Positions 60,101 to 64,000 of a DNA stretch of 64,000 nt are shown here, in pieces; within the stretch, counting starts at the first letter, position 1; each line of letters opens with the position of its first letter. Origin of the DNA: Lytechinus variegatus (taxonomy: Eukaryota > Echinodermata > Echinoidea > Temnopleuroida > Toxopneustidae); contig NC_054746.1 in assembly GCF_018143015.1 (NCBI RefSeq), forward strand, positions 41,482,201 to 41,546,200, in the 5' to 3' direction. Under the pieces are notes generated by a model. The model did no database searches. It was not told where the DNA came from and worked only from the letters and a program-made list of their open reading frames with translations. The position numbers and the translations under genes were made by a program.

Positions 60101-62672
60101 TCCATAAAGACAGTGTCTATTCAGAATTAGCTTATAATGCCGCGAGTTCAATTATTGGTAAATATACTTTCACACCTTAGGCCTATGGTTTAATCTAAGA
60201 CTAATTGCAAACGCTCTTTACATCCAAATGCATGAATTTAAATACATTGTATCTAAAGTGAGTTGATTCAGTTTCTTTACTACAGACAGTATTTCTTATG
60301 GGGAGGATGGTTCGGGTTCCAACATTTGTTAGACAAAGATTTCTTGCAGCTGGAATAATATTCGTTTTCATATCTTTCTTACCCCCTGTTGCACCCACAA
60401 ATGTAATAACACTTTACCCACAAATGTAATAACGCCCACAAATGTAATAACACTTTACCCACAAATGTAATAATTTTTGATCGCCCACAAATGTAATAAT
60501 GACTTTACCCACAAATGTAATAAATTTGAAGGGATTTTTGGCGAATCCGTTCTAAACTAAAATCCTATAGTAATGCGTTCATATAGCACAAAAGTGCAGT
60601 CTTTTTTTCAGACCGGGTTAATAAAACATCAAAGTACAATTCCAAAGTCTTTTTTCCAGACCCGGTTGTTAAAAAAAATTATAATATAAATCCAAAGTCT
60701 TTTTTCCAGACCCGGTTGTTTAAAAAAATATATTAAAAGTCCAAAGTCTTTTTTCCAGACCCGGTTGTATCAAAAATTATAATATAAATCCAAAGTTTTT
60801 TTTTCCAGACCGGTTGTTTCAAGAATTTTAATAAGTCCAAAGTCTTTTTCCAGACCCAGTTATTTCAAAATTTATAATATAAGTCCAAACTAAGATACGA
60901 TAATGATATTCCTGTGGAAAAATGGGAATCGAGCTTAGTCTTATCTCCAGACCCATTTAATTAAAACTGGTGGAATTAATGTCTTTGTTGTTGTTTCAAC
61001 TTATACGGTGTATATTGTGAATATATGCACTAAGATTAAATTGAGAATCAAGCGTAGTCTTTTCTCCAGACCCGGTTACCTGTTATTTAAACATTATGAA
61101 TAACAGTTTAAAAACAGTATAAAGACCCCATAATCTTATTAATGCAAGATATAGCGTAGTCTTTCAGCCCGACCATTTTTTTCTTAAAAAAAATGCTAAT
61201 AGTAAGAATTAAAAAAAAAAAATCAAAGTCTAAGACCAAACAAACCTTCAACCTAAGAACCTGTTTTAAAAGAGGTTTAGAGTGTTGTCTTTATTCCAGA
61301 CCTAAAACAGTTACGAAAAAAATCTTCTAACATAAGACCTTATATTCTTATTCTCGTGGAATAACACGAGTTTTAAAACGTACATGTACTCTTTCCTCCA
61401 GACCCGGCTATTAAAAGCAGACATCGTTTCTCCAGACTTGGTTACTATTTGAAAAATAAAATAATTTTTACAAATATTCTAAAACGAATACCCAATAATC
61501 TAATTACTGTGGAACAACATGAAGACCGATTGTCGAAGATCGACTTTCCTCCAGACACAATTATTTCAGGAATAAAAAATCAATAACACTCAACCCCCAA
61601 CAACGAATCTAAGAACCAACAATCCTCCAAATTAAGACCATGCATGTAGAAAAGCACATGTTTAGAGCGTTGTCTTTATTCCAGACCCGGTGATTTAAAA
61701 ATGATTTAAACAATCCTAAAAACAAAAGACTCATATTCTTATTCTTGTGGAATAACACGAGTATTATGCTTAGTCTTTCGTCTGGACCCGGTTATTTAAA
61801 AGATAAAGAAATATTGAAAAAAAATGACAACTGAGACCAATCTTCAAAATTAAACCCACTTAAAATGCTTGGGCTTAGAGTGTTGTCTTTACCCCTCATC
61901 GACGTATATTATAACTTTTGAAACGACCGGGTCTGAAAAAAAGACCTTGGACTTGCATTATAATTTTTGAATTAACCGGGTCTGGAAAAAAGACTTTGGA
62001 CGTATATTAAAATTTTGAAACAACCGGGTCTGGTAAAAATACTTTGGACGTATATTATAATTTTGAAAAACCGGGTCTGGAAAAAGACTTGGACTTGTAC
62101 TGTAATATTTCATTAACCGGGTCTGGAAAAAAGACTTTGAACTTTTGTGCTCTTTGAACGCATTACTATAGGATATTAGTTTAGAATGAATTCGCCAAAA
62201 ATCACTTCAAATTTATTACATTTGTGGGTAAAGTCATTATTACATTTGTGGGTAAAGTGCATTATTACATTTGTGGGTAAAGTGTTATTACATTTGTGGG
62301 CGTTATTACATTTGTGGGTAAAGTGTTATTACATTTGTGGGCGATATCAAAATTATTACATTTGTGGGTAAAGTGTTATTACATTTGTGGGTAAAGTGTT
62401 ATTACATTTGTGGGCGATTATTACATTTGTGGGTGTAACACCCCCCCCCATCACATATTAATTTCTTGAGAGCATTCTTACTTTTATCTATCATCCTGGT
62501 GAGTATACCAGTAACTGCTGTTTGCTTGATGGTTTGGTCTTTACTACCACCACCTGTTCCTGTAGTGGTACCCGGGTTATCATTGGTTCCATCACCATCT
62601 TTGCTACCTTCTTCAAGGAGTTTTGAAGCATCAGGAACCTGAAGGGTAGCCTCTGATTTCCTCCGCTGCATT
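56577..62672 (-). CDS. Coiled-coil protein of unknown family, last four exons (gene partial in window)
   Basis: Exons 62672-62482, 58428-58370, 57881-57846 and 57179-56577 are phase-compatible (in with phase 2, then 1, 0, 0) and give about 296 C-terminal residues. Seen: a Lys/Arg start QRRKSEATLQVPDASKLLEE, a Gly/Thr/Asp-rich linker, then a continuous heptad-like helix spread over the four exons (TAVTGILTRMIDKTKE, ELRHIINELRKFDSL, ATKQKVTELSKR, CDDLKTQLEERDAELKRAL), which is the best evidence that they belong together. The long last exon then has a His/Gly/Asn segment, acidic Ser-rich stretches and the end NSIDSDF. I do not recognise the family. The coiled coil suggests oligomerisation; the acidic Ser-rich tail suggests phosphorylation. 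The 5' exons lie past position 64000. Confidence 0.75.
57180..57845 (-). other. Coiled-coil gene intron (last)
   Basis: Ordinary intron; no repeat recognised. Confidence 0.5.
57846..57881 (-). CDS. Coiled-coil gene micro-exon
   Basis: 36 nt, 12 codons, phase 0 on both sides, acceptor GTTCTAG, donor CGG|GTAAGA. It encodes ATKQKVTELSKR, which carries the heptad pattern on into the next exon. As a symmetric micro-exon it could be skipped without a frameshift. Confidence 0.65.
57882..58369 (-). other. Coiled-coil gene intron with T-rich and G tracts
   Basis: TTTATTTATTTATT-type tract and poly-T at 58130-58180 followed by about 11 G. Confidence 0.6.
58370..58428 (-). CDS. Coiled-coil gene short exon
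   Basis: 59 nt, acceptor TTTCTTTATAG, donor CTT|GTGAGT. It encodes KETSELRHIINELRKFDSL with hydrophobic residues at a/d heptad spacing. Too short to find by length; supported by phase, splice signals and heptad continuity. Confidence 0.7.
58429..60386 (-). other. Coiled-coil gene intron, part outside the foldback element
   Basis: AT-rich with a purine-rich stretch at 59340-59470; no repeat or gene recognised. Confidence 0.45.
60387..62440. mobile_element. Foldback element, 2.05 kb, with tandem-repeat inverted arms
   Basis: The ends TGTTGCACCC and GGGTGTAACA are inverted. Next come arrays of CCCACAAATGTAATAA: six copies on the left (60393-60521), ten inverted copies on the right (62212-62430). 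Then a near-identical single-copy arm (AAATTTGAAG, TTTTTGGCGAAT, TTCTAAACTAA, ATCCTATAGTAATGCGTTCA), then units carrying CTTTTTTCCAGACCCGG. There is no coding frame for a transposase. C-runs flank both sides, so any duplication is hidden. Structurally it resembles foldback elements, such as the modular TU elements described in sea urchins; identity with them is not shown. Confidence 0.85.
62482..62672 (-). CDS. Coiled-coil gene exon (first one in the window)
   Basis: Acceptor ATCAATGTTAG (a pyrimidine-rich tract lies further upstream), donor AAAA|GTAAGA. It encodes QRRKSEATLQVPDASKLLEE, a flexible Gly/Thr/Asp segment and TAVTGILTRMIDK. The foldback element starts 42 nt inside the following intron. 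Confidence 0.7.
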
Positions 62673-64000
62673 CTAACATTGATGGAGAGCGATGAGATGT
62701 AAGGGGGGGGGGGGGGGTGAAATGAAATTTAGTAGGGGTCTTGAATTAGATTTGGAAAGATAATGGTCAAGTTCATCGGTAGTTCCAGGGTTTATCAAGT
62801 GCCCTATATGTAAACCCATATGAGAGCACCCCCCCCCCCCACGTCGACCATGGCAGCAGAATTGGTCGATATTTTCCTCGTCGAAAATCTGATAAACTTT
62901 TTAAAAATTGAAACTAAGAGAAGGAAAATGAAATAGTAGTACAGTTCTTGTATAGTAAGGCACCAGCATCAGCAGAGTAAAAAGACTGGTATTGTGGCCT
63001 GTATTTCAAACACATTATTTTTCGAATTTCAAAATATATTTCAAAGTTATTAGAAAATTGATTTGGTCGCTGTTACGACACACTTTCGGTAAATAAGCAA
63101 AATGTGCAATCTACTAAAACGTGCAGTGACAGTCAAATGTCAATGTCAGATTCCAGATGACATCAACAAATTAAAAAGTGAATACACAATTAAATAGACT
63201 GAACATTGTAAAGCAGGAGATGCAATCCTACAAAATGCAGACTATATTTTGTAATTCAGATAAAAATCATATCGTAATTTCAATAACATTGTGTCATTAT
63301 GAGGAGAGGGTTAAAGGAATAATGTGTAATATTTTCACTTTGAAGTGAACATAGAAATGTGACACTAAACTCCCATTTAAAAAATCGTAAATAGCAACAA
63401 GATTCTTTGCACCATAGAGTTTTAATCAGTAATTCTTAAACATGTTTATGGGGCCAAAATTAATCATGCAATTCCACTTTCCAACACAATCTTTCTATTT
63501 CTCATTCATATATAATTGGAAACCACGCAATACTCATTGATATTATCACCACATCTCTCGACTTTGGCATACATCATTTGACTCTAATCACCGATCACTG
63601 ATTCACGTTTGTCACACACGACACAATACAAGAGTAGTTAATATCAATGTTTTCTCGACAGAAGAAAAACATCATGATTGGTTTGTGTTGAACGTGACAT
63701 TCACTCGATTGAATCTCTTCAATGCTTATGATGAATGTTATTTTGACATTTCAACCTTAATCTCAAACGATTTGTGTGGGATATACTACTTTATCAAGCA
63801 GTCAAAATAACGATCAGCGAAACTGTATCCTGTTATCTGTCTGTGCGTGCTGTGAAATGAATTTCCAAAAAGAAAGATTCTTTGAACAACTAGCGAGCAT
63901 CAAATGTCTATCAAGATAGATATTTGATGGATGAGAGTGCGACTGAACCTATTTTGATAATCAAGTTTGAAAACATACAAAATAAATATACGGAATAAAT
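62673..64000 (-). other. Coiled-coil gene upstream intron, running out of the window
   Basis: No exon could be supported here. A second C-run lies at 62829-62840. Confidence 0.4.
62703..62717. repeat. Poly-G tract
   Basis: About 15 G on the + strand. On the - strand it is a C-run just upstream of the exon acceptor at 62673 and may serve as part of its pyrimidine tract. Confidence 0.6.

Noticed and set aside
60393-62430. CRISPR array
   Set aside because: Short repeats are present, but they are inverted between two arms, spacers are not unique, and this is animal nuclear DNA.
1-64000. LTR or other virus-derived element
   Set aside because: No gag, pol, integrase or capsid-like frame and no long direct terminal repeats were seen; the only reverse-transcriptase trace is the short LINE fragment.

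Overview
The window is animal nuclear DNA: AT-rich, with intron-split genes, GT-AG splice sites, SINEs, MITE-type DNA transposons, minisatellites and long G/C and poly-A runs. A Msx-like homeobox gene of the Msxlx type (a class retained in echinoderms, hemichordates and amphioxus but not in vertebrates), an invertebrate iodotyrosine deiodinase and the repeat styles (GGCCCGTATTCCATAAA inverted ends, GGCGGATCCAGGATT repeats, TTAA-flanked MITEs, foldback DNA) suggest an echinoderm, most likely a sea urchin. This is inferred from gene and repeat style, not from a database match.

Three protein genes are supported. (1) Iodotyrosine deiodinase (IYD), + strand, five coding exons from 2549 to 14865, complete: an N-terminal membrane anchor, a long linker and a nitroreductase-fold FMN domain with the substrate-lid residues kept. 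(2) A Msx-like homeobox gene, - strand, three coding exons from 43866 to 33443, complete: an eh1 Groucho motif, a pre-homeodomain motif, the homeodomain and a Ser/Pro-rich tail. (3) The 3' end of a coiled-coil protein gene, - strand, four exons from 62672 to 56577. Its 5' part lies beyond the window and I do not recognise its family.

Layout: 1-2.2 kb holds nested inverted-repeat elements. 2.5-14.9 kb is IYD, its introns filled with MITEs, a SINE fragment, a minisatellite carrying DR1-like motifs and a 213-bp tandem array. 15-17 kb is the IYD 3' flank. 17-24.9 kb is a dense nest of DNA-transposon-like elements (long inverted repeat, 54-bp perfect palindrome, 3.5-kb inverted-ended element holding an array of RFX X-box-like motifs, a LINE reverse-transcriptase fragment and a CTAG-rich island, and a 559-bp hAT-like insertion with an 8-bp duplication). 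24.9-33.4 kb is intergenic and AT-rich with microsatellites. 33.4-43.9 kb is the homeobox gene with introns of about 4.1 and 5.1 kb. 44-56.5 kb is mostly unique intergenic DNA with a tRNA-derived SINE, two MITEs and patches that could be regulatory. 56.6-64 kb is the coiled-coil gene, whose intron carries a 2.05-kb foldback element.

The three genes show no shared pathway: IYD recycles halide from halotyrosines, Msxlx is a transcriptional regulator, and the third is unknown. No operon, CRISPR array, true tRNA or rRNA gene, or recognisable LTR or virus-derived element was seen.
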